Part shown: positions 1 through 7,647 of the stretch, piece by piece
Position numbering within the stretch: the first letter of the stretch is position 1
Layout: every line of letters begins with the position of its first letter
Assembly: GCF_047238185.1 (NCBI RefSeq)
Contig: NZ_JBDFMI010000001.1
Location: 1,116,001-1,180,000, forward strand
Length of the DNA: 64,000 nt
DNA from: Bacillus_AD sp047238185
Lineage (GTDB): Bacteria; Bacillota; Bacilli; Bacillales; DSM-1321
Direction: 5' to 3'
The notes under the pieces: model-generated
What the model was told of the DNA's origin: nothing
The model's input: the letters and a program-made list of their open reading frames with translations, nothing else
The model's database searches: none
Translations under genes and position numbers: made by a program

Positions 1-226
1 AAAGTCCTATATTTCAGGTGCAAACTAGGATAGAATGCATAAACAAATAGATGGAACGAAAGGAAGTCCACAAATAAAGAAACAATAGATTTTAGATTTA
101 TTTGCTTATCCGTTTATCACAGCAGGCCTTCCCATATATGCATGGCTTTTTGCTGTAAACGAATCGGATTTAGTTACTTCCTCCTCTATTTAACCTTTAA
201 GGACGCTTGAAAGGGGAGAGGAGCCA

Positions 227-490
227 ATGGTTCTAAAAATGACTGCCATTGTTGTCATCACCGGTTTGGCTATGCTTATTTGGACTCTGATCAGAAAGCT
301 GAAGATATATCAAAAACGGCGGCATTCATATAGTTTCAAACAAAATCAAGATGCCATAAACAGTAAAGTACGAAAGATGCTGCAAAACGGCTATACAAAG
401 CCAGCGATTATCAAAGTTGTCAGACAAAGAACAGGTTTGGGGTTGTTTGAAGCCAAGCAATATGTGGAGAGAATGACTCGTATGGAATGA
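227..490 (+). CDS. Membrane-anchored small protein with ribosomal L7/L12 C-terminal-like domain
   Basis: An 87-residue protein. Residues 5-22 form one hydrophobic segment followed by a basic stretch, so it is probably a single-pass inner-membrane protein with a cytosolic C-terminus. Residues about 58-84 carry IKVVRQRTGLGLFEAKQYVE, closely matching the helix-turn of the L7/L12 C-terminal domain (IKxVRxxTGLGLKEAKxLV). It lacks the L12 N-terminal dimerisation domain, so it is not the ribosomal stalk protein. An AGAGGAG site lies just before the ATG. It appears monocistronic and ends at a strong hairpin. The role is unknown; binding of a translation or GTPase partner at the membrane is only an inference. 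Confidence 0.75.
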   Translation: MVLKMTAIVVITGLAMLIWTLIRKLKIYQKRRHSYSFKQNQDAINSKVRKMLQNGYTKPAIIKVVRQRTGLGLFEAKQYVERMTRME

Positions 491-522
491 AGGCCGGAGT
501 CCGTTTAAATACTGATATTTTC

Positions 523-560
523 AAAATGAGCAACAATCCTGTGCAGATTGTTGCTCATTT
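523..560. terminator. Bidirectional hairpin terminator
   Basis: Inverted repeat AAATGAGCAACAATC / GATTGTTGCTCATTT with an 8-nt loop. It sits between the converging genes at 227-490 (+) and 609-851 (-) and can serve both. Confidence 0.7.
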
Positions 561-608
561 AGTTAAGGCTGCTGCCTAATTGTTTGTTTTTAAATCAGTT
601 ATTCTTTA

Positions 609-851
609 TTAGAAATATGCTTTCCACGCAGGCTGCACTTTCATGGTGTCCTCAGCGAGTTTTTCGGCTGCTTGTCGGTCCACCTGTTTCGATTGCATGA
701 TAAATTGGGTCATATGGTCTTTTTTCTCTGTAAAGGACTGCATGGATCCATCCGGTTTGGCACAATGGATGCAATAATCCTTGGAAGGGTCACCACCAGC
801 GAAATCAGACAATCCTTTCATGGGCATACCGCATGAGATACAGGTTTTCAT
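609..851 (-). CDS. Putative zinc-ribbon protein
   Basis: An 80-residue soluble protein. Two Cys pairs in the first 30 residues (CISCGMPM and YCIHCAKPDG) form a zinc-ribbon typical of a short conserved family in Bacillaceae and other bacteria. The second half is a charged helical tail with no recognisable catalytic motif. A purine-rich site (AGGAGAG) precedes the ATG on the minus strand. Zinc binding is inferred from the four cysteines; the function is unknown. Confidence 0.75.
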   Translation of the reverse strand: MKTCISCGMPMKGLSDFAGGDPSKDYCIHCAKPDGSMQSFTEKKDHMTQFIMQSKQVDRQAAEKLAEDTMKVQPAWKAYF

Positions 852-1086
852 GTACTCTCCTCCTAATGATTAAATAGATTGTTAAGCTTTTTTTCTCCTA
901 TTCTTATTTTAAGGGAATGGAGAGCTTCTGTCAGTTTTGAGGAAAAAACGTTTAATACAGGTAGCCGGCAATTATGCCTGCGACTTTAAGAGGTTGATTC
1001 ACTGATGTTTAAATGGACTTGTCCGTTTTGTCATTGTACCCTGTGCTCTTGATGCCATTTCAGGCTCGGAGCTTTTCATCCTATAG

Positions 1087-1185
1087 TTTAATTTCCCGCT
1101 CCAGGATGCCCGTTTTCCGGGGCCTCCTCTTCCTGCGTGGTCTCATCTCTCCCGCTGATCCCGCAGGAGTCTAGCACCTTCCGCA
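1087..1185. repeat. GC-rich dispersed intergenic repeat (Bacillaceae type)
   Basis: Read on the minus strand the segment contains GGTGCTAGACTCCTGCGGGA, then a GCGGGAGAGATGAGACC block, an AGGAGGCCCCGG block and CCTGGAGCGGGAAATTAAAC. This block order resembles a repeat family I recall from intergenic regions of many Bacillus and Peribacillus genomes. GC content is clearly above the flanks. The copy looks degenerate. No second copy was found by eye in the window. Confidence 0.5.
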
Positions 1186-1316
1186 AATAAAACAGTAAAT
1201 TCATCTTATTATAAACACAACTATTTGAGCATTAAACACCATCGGAAAGAGTTTCTACAGTCATCTTTTGTTTGTAAAATGACAGAGACATTAAGTACCT
1301 AAAAGGAGTCCGTTTT

Positions 1317-1479
1317 TTGATAGATTATGTTTGGATTGATGAAGAGTCACCTATTTTAAAGCAACTTCCGAATACTATTCATGGCCAATGATGAACATAT
1401 GGATCCTATTGTTCAATCGATGAATTGGGAAGCTATACTATGTGACAAAACAACGTTAATTAGTTGGTATTTTGAATAA
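1317..1479 (+). pseudogene. Frameshifted short coding relic
   Basis: A TTG start with an AAAGGAG site opens a frame coding MIDYVWIDEESPILKQLPN and stopping at about 1391. The adjacent frame continues with a plausible sequence (MDPIVQSMNWEAILCDKTTL) up to a stop at 1479. The two pieces read like one small soluble protein broken by an indel near 1380-1390. The family was not recognised. Confidence 0.3.
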
Positions 1480-1549
1480 GGAACGAAACGATTGTAATTT
1501 TACAACTACTGGGCTATAGAGAGACCGCTAGTTTGAAAGGAAGAGACAA

Positions 1550-1876
1550 ATGCCTGTTTATAACAAATTGGTCCGCGACCGGATTCCTAAAATTATGGAA
1601 GCGCAAGGAAAGCGGCTGAAAGTAAGAACGCTCGTGGAAGATGAATACGTTAGAGAATTGAAAAATAAAAGCAAGGAAGAACTGGATGAATATCTCAACA
1701 CGGACAATGATGGTGATGCTACTGAAGAATTGGCTGATCTGCTGGAAGTCATCCATGCCCTTGCGAGAGTGCATGGGACCGATATGGCCGGCATAGAAAA
1801 AATCCGTATGAAAAAAGCGGCGGAACGTGGCGGCTTCAACGAGAGGTTCTTTTTGATTGAGGCAGAAGGAGAATGA
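1550..1876 (+). CDS. MazG-like house-cleaning NTP pyrophosphohydrolase (COG4997 type)
   Basis: A 108-residue all-alpha protein. It starts YNKLVRDRIPKIMEAQGK, the hallmark N-terminus of the phosphoribosyl-ATP pyrophosphohydrolase/MazG-like group. The metal-binding acidic motif EELADLLEVIHAL lies at about residues 59-71, preceded by acidic residues at 36-58. These enzymes hydrolyse noncanonical (d)NTPs to NMP and PPi in the cytosol. AAAGGAAGAG lies upstream of the ATG, and a terminator follows. It stands alone here. A clear paralogue at 45546-45875 is embedded in a nuclease-helicase operon. The substrate is unknown. Confidence 0.85.
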   Translation: MPVYNKLVRDRIPKIMEAQGKRLKVRTLVEDEYVRELKNKSKEELDEYLNTDNDGDATEELADLLEVIHALARVHGTDMAGIEKIRMKKAAERGGFNERFFLIEAEGE

Positions 1877-1919
1877 ACATACCGTTTTCTAGCCAGCTTC
1901 TGCAGTAAACAGGACAAGT

Positions 1920-1957
1920 CAGAAAAGGGATTCCCGTCAAAGATCCCTTTTCTTTTT
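1920..1957. terminator. Rho-independent terminator
   Basis: AGAAAAGGGAT / ATCCCTTTTCT hairpin followed by TTTTTG. It lies between the gene ending at 1876 (+) and the convergent gene ending at 1962 (-). Confidence 0.75.
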
Positions 1958-1961
1958 GTAT

Positions 1962-2357
1962 TTAGGAAGCTGCCACTTCTTTTCGGCTGTCGATGACAAC
2001 GACCCAGTGCTCCATCGGGGCCATAAAATCATGCAAATGCGTCCATTTCTTGTTTTTTGAAAGGGCGCTTATGAGCAGGCAGATAGATTTCTCATTTAAA
2101 TCGTTTACGAGTAAATCGAGCAGGGTTGCCTTCATGTTCATGATATCTTCATAATCATCCGTTACGGAAATGATCAGATCCAATTGGGGCATGAAACAAT
2201 CCAGTTGCTGTCCAAGCTCACGCAAATCCGCAAGCGTATTTCCTTCGCATGCCAAATCGTTGAGGTGATTGACAAAATTCATATATTCCACACTGTTGTC
2301 ACGCTTTATTTTTTCGGTCAATAAGTCCGTTAACAGGTTTGTTGGTAAGTTTTTCAC
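1962..2357 (-). CDS. Hypothetical alpha-helical protein
   Basis: A 131-residue protein, mostly helical with many Leu and Asp/Glu residues, no signal peptide and no membrane segment. The start is a GTG placed about 9 nt after AAAGGAGTT on the minus strand; no in-frame ATG fits a ribosome site. The C-terminal part contains HDFMAPMEHWVVVIDSRKE. No family was recognised. It is monocistronic, tail-to-tail with the pyrophosphohydrolase gene. Confidence 0.6.
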   Translation of the reverse strand: MKNLPTNLLTDLLTEKIKRDNSVEYMNFVNHLNDLACEGNTLADLRELGQQLDCFMPQLDLIISVTDDYEDIMNMKATLLDLLVNDLNEKSICLLISALSKNKKWTHLHDFMAPMEHWVVVIDSRKEVAAS

Positions 2358-2439
2358 TATTAATGAACTCCTTTCACTATTTTGATAATAGTGTAGCTTC
2401 TTTTGTTTTATTTTTCAAATAATTTAAATAATTGCAAGT

Positions 2440-2469
2440 AAAAGAGGCAGCTCATAGCTGCCTCTTTTT
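2440..2469 (-). terminator. Terminator of the IclR gene
   Basis: Perfect AAAGAGGCAGCT / AGCTGCCTCTTT hairpin with a 3-nt loop and T-runs on both sides. It directly abuts the stop codon of the minus-strand IclR gene. Confidence 0.8.
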
Positions 2470-3214
2470 ATGGTTGCCTATAACCGAAGGTCTGTGAAAT
2501 CTCAAATGATTTTTGGCGCAGATATATACTAAGCGGATGGTCCGGCGAATCAGGGATGGATTCCTTGAATCCGACAACTGTCAGTGATCCAACCAATTCC
2601 GAGTTGAAATTGAGGATCGGGACTGAAACAGAAGAGACGGATGGGACGAGCGGTTCCCTGGCAAAGGAGATACAGGATTCTCTGACCTTCTGTAGTTCGC
2701 CCTGCCCTTCTGCTGGAAAGCCATTTTCCCTTAACCACTCTTTTTTCACCTCTTCCTCCAGGAAGCTATTGTACACCTTGCCGCTGGAAGAGAAAGGTGG
2801 CAAAATCGTCCCTATTTGCGCCCCGATATTCAGGTTATGGGGAGGGCTTTGGATTTTGACCACAATCGGTCCCTTATAGGTCCATGTCGTAAAAAGCACA
2901 GTATTATCGGCTTCTTGGCATATGTCCACTAAGTAGGGAGCGACACGGCTGCTGGCATCTTCCTGATCGATGGCAGACATGCCATATTGTATGAGCCTGG
3001 CACCAAGCGAGTACATCCCGGACATAGGATCGCGGTAAAGCATGTCAAGCTGCGTCAATGTATTTAAATATTTGTATAAATTACTTTTGGTTATGCTGGT
3101 GGATTCTTGTATATCCGAGAATCTCAAAGGCTTCCCGGCTGTCGAAATCGCGTCGATCACAGACATGCCCACTTGAAGCGATTGAATAACGTTCGATGAT
3201 TTTGCAGTTTGCAT
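2468..3214 (-). CDS. IclR-family transcriptional regulator of the gentisate cluster
   Basis: The N-terminal winged HTH (residues about 8-70, with FSDIQESTSITKSNLYKYL) is followed by the IclR-type effector domain (about 80-245). The start at 3214 (MQTAKSSNV) is preferred over the longer frame from 3286 because GGGAG lies 11 nt upstream and family members begin here. It is transcribed divergently from the 3-hydroxybenzoate/gentisate genes, the usual place for the pathway regulator of aromatic degradation. The effector is probably a pathway aromatic acid (inference). Confidence 0.88.
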   Translation of the reverse strand: MQTAKSSNVIQSLQVGMSVIDAISTAGKPLRFSDIQESTSITKSNLYKYLNTLTQLDMLYRDPMSGMYSLGARLIQYGMSAIDQEDASSRVAPYLVDICQEADNTVLFTTWTYKGPIVVKIQSPPHNLNIGAQIGTILPPFSSSGKVYNSFLEEEVKKEWLRENGFPAEGQGELQKVRESCISFAREPLVPSVSSVSVPILNFNSELVGSLTVVGFKESIPDSPDHPLSIYLRQKSFEISQTFGYRQP

Positions 3215-3337
3215 CCGGCATATGTCTCCCTTTTTTCTACAAGTATACCAGAAAACGCGAAACAATCTGAATCCCATGTTTTCCATGAGTATGACAGGTA
3301 GAAAATACTATTTTTAAATAACCATAAAAATATAATC

Positions 3338-3367
3338 TTGACAATTTTTTGAATATTATACTATTAT
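3338..3367 (+). promoter_or_regulatory. Sigma-A-type promoter for the catabolic operon
   Basis: TTGACA at 3338-3343, an 18-nt spacer and TATTAT at 3362-3367, facing the fumarylpyruvate hydrolase gene. This leaves a leader of about 310 nt. Confidence 0.6.
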
Positions 3368-3380
3368 TTATACAAATAGT
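3360..3380. promoter_or_regulatory. Candidate IclR operator over the -10 region
   Basis: Inverted repeat ACTATT N9 AATAGT overlapping the proposed -10 box. A half-site-like ACTATTTTTAAATA occurs at about 3307-3320. Assignment to the divergent IclR protein is inference. Confidence 0.35.
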
Positions 3381-3686
3381 GAACATTGTTCTCTGTTAGT
3401 GAAAATTTTGCCGTTTGGAGTGAACATTTGTAAAAGGATATCGTGTTCATTGAAAGAAAACCATCGTTTACTGGTGAAGGAATCCCGAGACAAGAGGGAG
3501 TAATTCTGGAAGCGGGCGGGTTTAGGGAGTGAACAGGTGGCCCTATATGCCGCGCTCCATCATTGGAAAATAAACTGGAATTGGTTTCCGGCCATCCAAT
3601 GAACCAAAATGATGAATGTAAATACTCGGTAAAAGAGTGGAATGCGGACCGACTGCAATACAACATACTAGAAAAGGGGTAATACA

Positions 3687-4631
3687 ATGAAATTGGTAAC
3701 ATTCAGCAAAAATGGATTAACACGCATCGGGGCAGTAACTGAAAACAAGCAAGTGATTGATTTGAATTATGCTTATCAGGCAAAGCTTGAAGCAGAAGGA
3801 AAGCTTCGTGCGGCACTAATTGCAGAAGCATACGTTCCTGCTGAAATGAAGGGTTTTTTGCAGGGTGGGAATGAAAGCCTTTCCATTGCGAAGGAATTGG
3901 TCGATTATGCCTTGAATAATTCCGGCAGCTATAAGCATCCGCTTGTCCATGCCTTTGAGGATGTCAAAATTGAAGCGCCTGTAAACAACCCAGGAAAGAT
4001 TATTTGTGTGGGCCATAATTACCGTGAGCATATTGCCGAAATGAAGCGTGAATTGCCGCCATTCCCAGTTATTTTTGCGAAATTCGCAAACACAATCATC
4101 GGTGCGCAGGATGATATTCCGCACTTCCCAATTTCGGAACAGCTGGATTATGAAGCGGAATTTGCCTTCGTTATCGGAAAACAGGCCCGTAATGTAAGCA
4201 AGGAAGATGCACTATCCTATGTTGCAGGCTATACCATAGCCAATGATGTAACCTATCGGGATATTCAGCGCCGTACACTTCAATGGCTGCAGGGAAAAAC
4301 GGTCGAAGGCAGCCTGCCGATGGGGCCATGGCTTGTTACGACTGATGAAATCAAGGATCCTTCAGGGTTGGGCGTCCGCTTATCCGTTAATGGGGAAGAA
4401 CGGCAGAAGACAAATACGGAGAACTTTGTATTTGATGTGAAGTACTTGGTGGAATTTTTATCAAACCTAATGACACTAGAGCCTGGTGATATCATCCTTA
4501 CTGGGACACCGGGCGGGGTAGGGGTTGCACGCGATCCGCAAGCATTCCTGAAGGATGGTGATGTTGTCACGGTGGAAATCGACCGAATCGGCATTTTGGA
4601 AAATAAAGTATTCGCAGTGGAGGTGGACTGA
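3687..4631 (+). CDS. Fumarylacetoacetate hydrolase-family protein, probable fumarylpyruvate hydrolase
   Basis: A 314-residue cytosolic enzyme of the FAH superfamily. The catalytic domain spans about residues 105-310. GHNYREH and the acidic metal ligands in YEAEFAFVIG are visible, followed by the family's GPWLVTTDEI, GDIILTGTPGGV and GDVVTVEIDRIG blocks. In a gentisate pathway this enzyme cleaves fumarylpyruvate to fumarate and pyruvate. That substrate is inferred from the adjoining gentisate dioxygenase and hydroxylase genes. It is the first gene of a five-gene run, with a site (AAAAGGGG) before the ATG and a DinB-family gene 2 nt downstream. Confidence 0.87.
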   Translation: MKLVTFSKNGLTRIGAVTENKQVIDLNYAYQAKLEAEGKLRAALIAEAYVPAEMKGFLQGGNESLSIAKELVDYALNNSGSYKHPLVHAFEDVKIEAPVNNPGKIICVGHNYREHIAEMKRELPPFPVIFAKFANTIIGAQDDIPHFPISEQLDYEAEFAFVIGKQARNVSKEDALSYVAGYTIANDVTYRDIQRRTLQWLQGKTVEGSLPMGPWLVTTDEIKDPSGLGVRLSVNGEERQKTNTENFVFDVKYLVEFLSNLMTLEPGDIILTGTPGGVGVARDPQAFLKDGDVVTVEIDRIGILENKVFAVEVD

Positions 4632-4633
4632 TA

Positions 4634-5134
4634 ATGGGTGAAAAAACAATCAACCAATCCATCGAGTCAATCCAGGCTACGTTGGATCAAATAGTGGAAA
4701 CAGTAGAAAGCCTGCCTGAGGATTCCATCCGTTGGAAACCTTCCGATGATGAATGGTCCATCCTGCAAATTCTGTCCCATATCAGTGAAGCCACTCCCTA
4801 TTGGATCGGTGAAATCAAAACCGTTGTAGCAGACCCGGGATCAGAGTGGGGAAGAGGCATGCAGGATTCCGCAAGGCTTGCGGCTGTTGCAGAGCCGGAA
4901 AAATTATCCTCCGAGAAAGTGGAAGAACAAGTGAAGCAACTGAAAAATCAAGTGGAGGTTGAGCTTGGCGGATTAACCGAGGAGCAGCTGAAAAAAGAAT
5001 CGCCGCACCGCAACTTTGCGAAATTCGGCAACAAGCCTGTATCCTTTATCATCGGCCATTTCATAGAGGAGCATTTGAAGGGACATCTCGGCCAAATTAA
5101 TCGGAATATTTCGAAATTAAAACAAACTAACTAA
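4634..5134 (+). CDS. DinB-family protein, candidate thiol-dependent maleylpyruvate isomerase
   Basis: A 166-residue four-helix-bundle protein of the DinB/YfiT fold. Metal-ligand histidines are visible in QILSHISEA (about residue 51) and in GHFIEEHLKGHLGQ near residues 137-147, which is the DinB triad pattern. Established knowledge: actinobacterial maleylpyruvate isomerase is a DinB-fold, mycothiol-dependent enzyme, while Bacillaceae use bacillithiol. The gene lies between fumarylpyruvate hydrolase and gentisate dioxygenase, exactly where the isomerase step is needed. No glutathione S-transferase-type isomerase is present. Isomerase function is therefore a well-supported inference. It is translationally close to the upstream gene, using GGAGGTGG inside that gene's 3' end. 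Confidence 0.7.
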   Translation: MGEKTINQSIESIQATLDQIVETVESLPEDSIRWKPSDDEWSILQILSHISEATPYWIGEIKTVVADPGSEWGRGMQDSARLAAVAEPEKLSSEKVEEQVKQLKNQVEVELGGLTEEQLKKESPHRNFAKFGNKPVSFIIGHFIEEHLKGHLGQINRNISKLKQTN

Positions 5135-5149
5135 AAGAGGTTGTCATTA

Positions 5150-6259
5150 ATGGGAGAGAAACACGCTTATCTGCAGGATAAAGACGTCCAGGACTTCACG
5201 AAGGATATCCAGGAATATAATTTAGGGCCTTTATGGGAAGCTATTCCAGCTTTGATGAACAAAAATCCAGAGCCGCATGCCGTCCCATATCTCTGGTCGG
5301 ATGAATTGCTGAAGCGAAAATTGAATGAAGCCGCGCAAATTTTCACGCCTGACCGCGGCGGTGAAAGACGCGCTATTTATTTCCAAAATCCCGGACTAAC
5401 GTACCGCCAGCCATGGGGATGGGCTTCCACGACCCAAACGCTGTATGCAGCTGTCCAGCTCTTGCTGCCGGGGGAAGTGGCTCCTTCACACCGCCATTCG
5501 CAAAGCGCACTCCGTTTCATAACCGATGGTGAAGGAGCTTATACAATCGTCCAGGGCGAACGGATCTTCATGGAGGAAGGAGATTTCCTCATCACGCCGA
5601 AAAACCTATGGCACGGCCATGGCCATGTCGGCGATAAGCCGATGATCTGGATGGATGCTCTTGATATCCCTGCCATTTATTCGATCGGCGGCACTTTCTT
5701 TGAGCCATACCCGGATAAAATTGAAACACCGAAGAAACCGGACAATTTTTCAGAGCAGCGCTACAGAGGGGGAATGGTCCGCCCTGTAAGCGACCGGTAC
5801 TCTCAGGTGGCGCCCCTCGCCAATTATAAATGGAACCGTACACAAGACGCACTGAAGGGGCTGACCAGATTCGACCCGGATGAAAATCATGGATATGCGG
5901 TCGAATATATCAACCCGTCCAATGGACAGACAGCCAATCCGACAATGGGAGCATGGATGCAGTACTTGCCGAAAGGTTTCCATACAAAGGCATTGCGCCA
6001 TACCCATTCCGTCATCTATCAGGTGCACCAGGGGTCAGGCTATACAGTTATCAACGGTGTCCGGTTCGATTGGAAAAAAGGCGACTACTTCTGCATCCCG
6101 AACTGGGCGTGGTACGAGCATGTCGCTTCTGAGGAATCCTATCTGTTCTCGGTCAATGACCTGCCGATCATGGAACGGTTCGATTTGGAGCAGTCGCAAA
6201 ACCTGGAAAGCGGAAACGGCCACCAAGAAGTCAAAGGCGAGTTCAAGGCAGTGCGATAA
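5150..6259 (+). CDS. Gentisate 1,2-dioxygenase
   Basis: About 369 residues, a bicupin Fe(II) ring-cleavage dioxygenase that converts gentisate to maleylpyruvate. The first cupin has PSHRHSQSALRF and a Trp-His-Gly-His-Gly-His segment. The second has TKALRHTHSVIYQV and a later NWAWYEHVA. The length agrees with the family (about 340-380). The ATG at 5150 is preferred over an in-frame TTG at 5141 because AAGAGG ends 9 nt before the ATG but directly abuts the TTG. It is third in the catabolic operon, 15 nt after the DinB gene. Confidence 0.92.
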   Translation: MGEKHAYLQDKDVQDFTKDIQEYNLGPLWEAIPALMNKNPEPHAVPYLWSDELLKRKLNEAAQIFTPDRGGERRAIYFQNPGLTYRQPWGWASTTQTLYAAVQLLLPGEVAPSHRHSQSALRFITDGEGAYTIVQGERIFMEEGDFLITPKNLWHGHGHVGDKPMIWMDALDIPAIYSIGGTFFEPYPDKIETPKKPDNFSEQRYRGGMVRPVSDRYSQVAPLANYKWNRTQDALKGLTRFDPDENHGYAVEYINPSNGQTANPTMGAWMQYLPKGFHTKALRHTHSVIYQVHQGSGYTVINGVRFDWKKGDYFCIPNWAWYEHVASEESYLFSVNDLPIMERFDLEQSQNLESGNGHQEVKGEFKAVR

Positions 6260-6342
6260 ACAGGCTGAACCGGCCAGGTGAACATGCCCGGCTGGTTCCT
6301 GAAGGTGTCAGCACAACATGTTAATCAATAAGAGGAGGCATT

Positions 6343-7551
6343 ATGATGGAAAATACGAAAGAAATTCCAATGATAGTCATAGGCGGTGGAATCGGCGGTT
6401 TAGCAGCCGCTCTCGGAATTGCGCAAACTGGACAGTACGTCAAGGTATTGGAGCAGGCACCTGAATTCGGAGAGGTCGGAGCGGGCATCCAGCTTGCCGC
6501 CAATGCTACGAATGTCCTGCAAAGGCTTGGTGTAATGGATAAAATCAATGAAATAGCCGTCTTTCCGAAGCGCCTTGTCCTAATGGACGCATTCAGCGGG
6601 AAAGAGCTGTCTGCCCTTGATCTTGGCGAAGTGTACAAAGAACGATACGGTGCACCATATATCGTCCTGCACCGCAGTGATCTGCATCGTGCCCTTTACG
6701 ATACATGTAAAGAAAACCCTTACATTGCCCTTGAAACCAATCAGCGAATCATCGGAACAACAGAAGAAGATGGAGGCGTAACGGTGAAAGCGGCAGACGG
6801 ACAGGTCCACAAAGCAAGCGCTGTCGTAGGCGCAGACGGCATCTGGTCCAAGGTCCGCCCTATGTTTGCGGAGGATGAAGCGATATGCTCCGGGTATGTC
6901 GCCTATCGCGGAGCCCTGCCGATTGAGGAAATCGGAGGTGCAGCAGGAAATATGGACGATGTATACATGTGGATCGGCCCTAACCTGCATCTAGTCCAAT
7001 ATCCGGTCCGCCGCGGCGAATTATACAATCAGGTCGTTGTCTTCAAGAGCAAAAGCTATACGAAAGAAATCGAAGCAACCGAACAATGGGGAACACCGGA
7101 GGAAATGGATGAAGTGTTTGCCGGCACATGCGGACAGGTGCAAAATGCCATCTCCTTCATTTCCAGACAACGCCGCTGGCCAATGTTCGACCGTCTGCCG
7201 ATCGACAATTGGACGAAAGGAAAAATCACACTTCTTGGAGACTCTGCCCATCCGATGCTGCAATATTTAGCACAGGGTGCCTGCCAAGCATTGGAGGACG
7301 CCGGCTATTTATCAGACATGCTTCAGGAACACGGTGAAAACATTGAAGCAGCATTCCAGGCCTACCAGCAGGAACGGATCCCTCGTACAGCCTATGTACA
7401 AGGGTCGGCAAGAACATGGGGGGAAATTATCCATAATACTACACACGAAGGCATCCTGCTTCGGAATATCATCATGAACAACCGCACCTCACAGGATTTC
7501 ACATTCGTCGATCAATTCCATGGCTATAACAAACATGCAGTAAAAGCATAA
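6343..7551 (+). CDS. FAD-dependent aromatic hydroxylase, probable 3-hydroxybenzoate 6-hydroxylase
   Basis: A 402-residue flavoprotein monooxygenase of the salicylate/p-hydroxybenzoate hydroxylase class. The N-terminal FAD-binding motif IGGGIGGLAAALGIAQTG is at about residues 12-29. The second conserved motif VGADGIWSKVRP is near 164. The FAD/ribityl motif GDSAHPMLQYLAQGACQALE is near 300. Because it is clustered with gentisate dioxygenase, the natural product is expected to be gentisate, so 3-hydroxybenzoate 6-hydroxylation is the best guess. Salicylate 5-hydroxylation is a less likely alternative, since that step is normally a multicomponent enzyme. GAGGAGG precedes the first of two ATGs. 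Confidence 0.85.
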   Translation: MMENTKEIPMIVIGGGIGGLAAALGIAQTGQYVKVLEQAPEFGEVGAGIQLAANATNVLQRLGVMDKINEIAVFPKRLVLMDAFSGKELSALDLGEVYKERYGAPYIVLHRSDLHRALYDTCKENPYIALETNQRIIGTTEEDGGVTVKAADGQVHKASAVVGADGIWSKVRPMFAEDEAICSGYVAYRGALPIEEIGGAAGNMDDVYMWIGPNLHLVQYPVRRGELYNQVVVFKSKSYTKEIEATEQWGTPEEMDEVFAGTCGQVQNAISFISRQRRWPMFDRLPIDNWTKGKITLLGDSAHPMLQYLAQGACQALEDAGYLSDMLQEHGENIEAAFQAYQQERIPRTAYVQGSARTWGEIIHNTTHEGILLRNIIMNNRTSQDFTFVDQFHGYNKHAVKA

Positions 7552-7560
7552 ATAGACAAT

Positions 7561-7597
7561 GCCGCCAGCCGCTTGCACAATGCAGCAGCCGGCGGCC
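7561..7597 (+). other. GC-rich hairpin between hydroxylase and transporter genes
   Basis: GCCGCC / GGCGGC arms with an inner GCTTGCA / TGCAGC stem form a long imperfect hairpin just after the hydroxylase stop. No U-tract follows, so an mRNA-processing, stability or attenuating element is more likely than a full terminator. Confidence 0.45.
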
Positions 7598-7647
7598 ATT
7601 TTCAATCGGGAAAAATCATGTATTACATACAGCTTGGAGGAATAAGG

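Larger units (their letters stand above)
852..1549. other. Gene-poor interval of about 700 bp
   Basis: It holds a GC-rich intergenic repeat (1087-1185) and a short frameshifted coding relic (1317-1479), described separately. I see no intact gene in the rest. Confidence 0.6.

Noticed and set aside
3443..3532. 29-codon GTG-started frame in the gentisate leader
   Set aside because: Site is present (AAAAGGA) but the peptide has no leader-peptide feature such as pathway codon runs; kept only as a remark.
5592..6226. Minus-strand and shifted frames over the gentisate dioxygenase gene
   Set aside because: Overlap a strongly supported enzyme gene and lack sites or domains.
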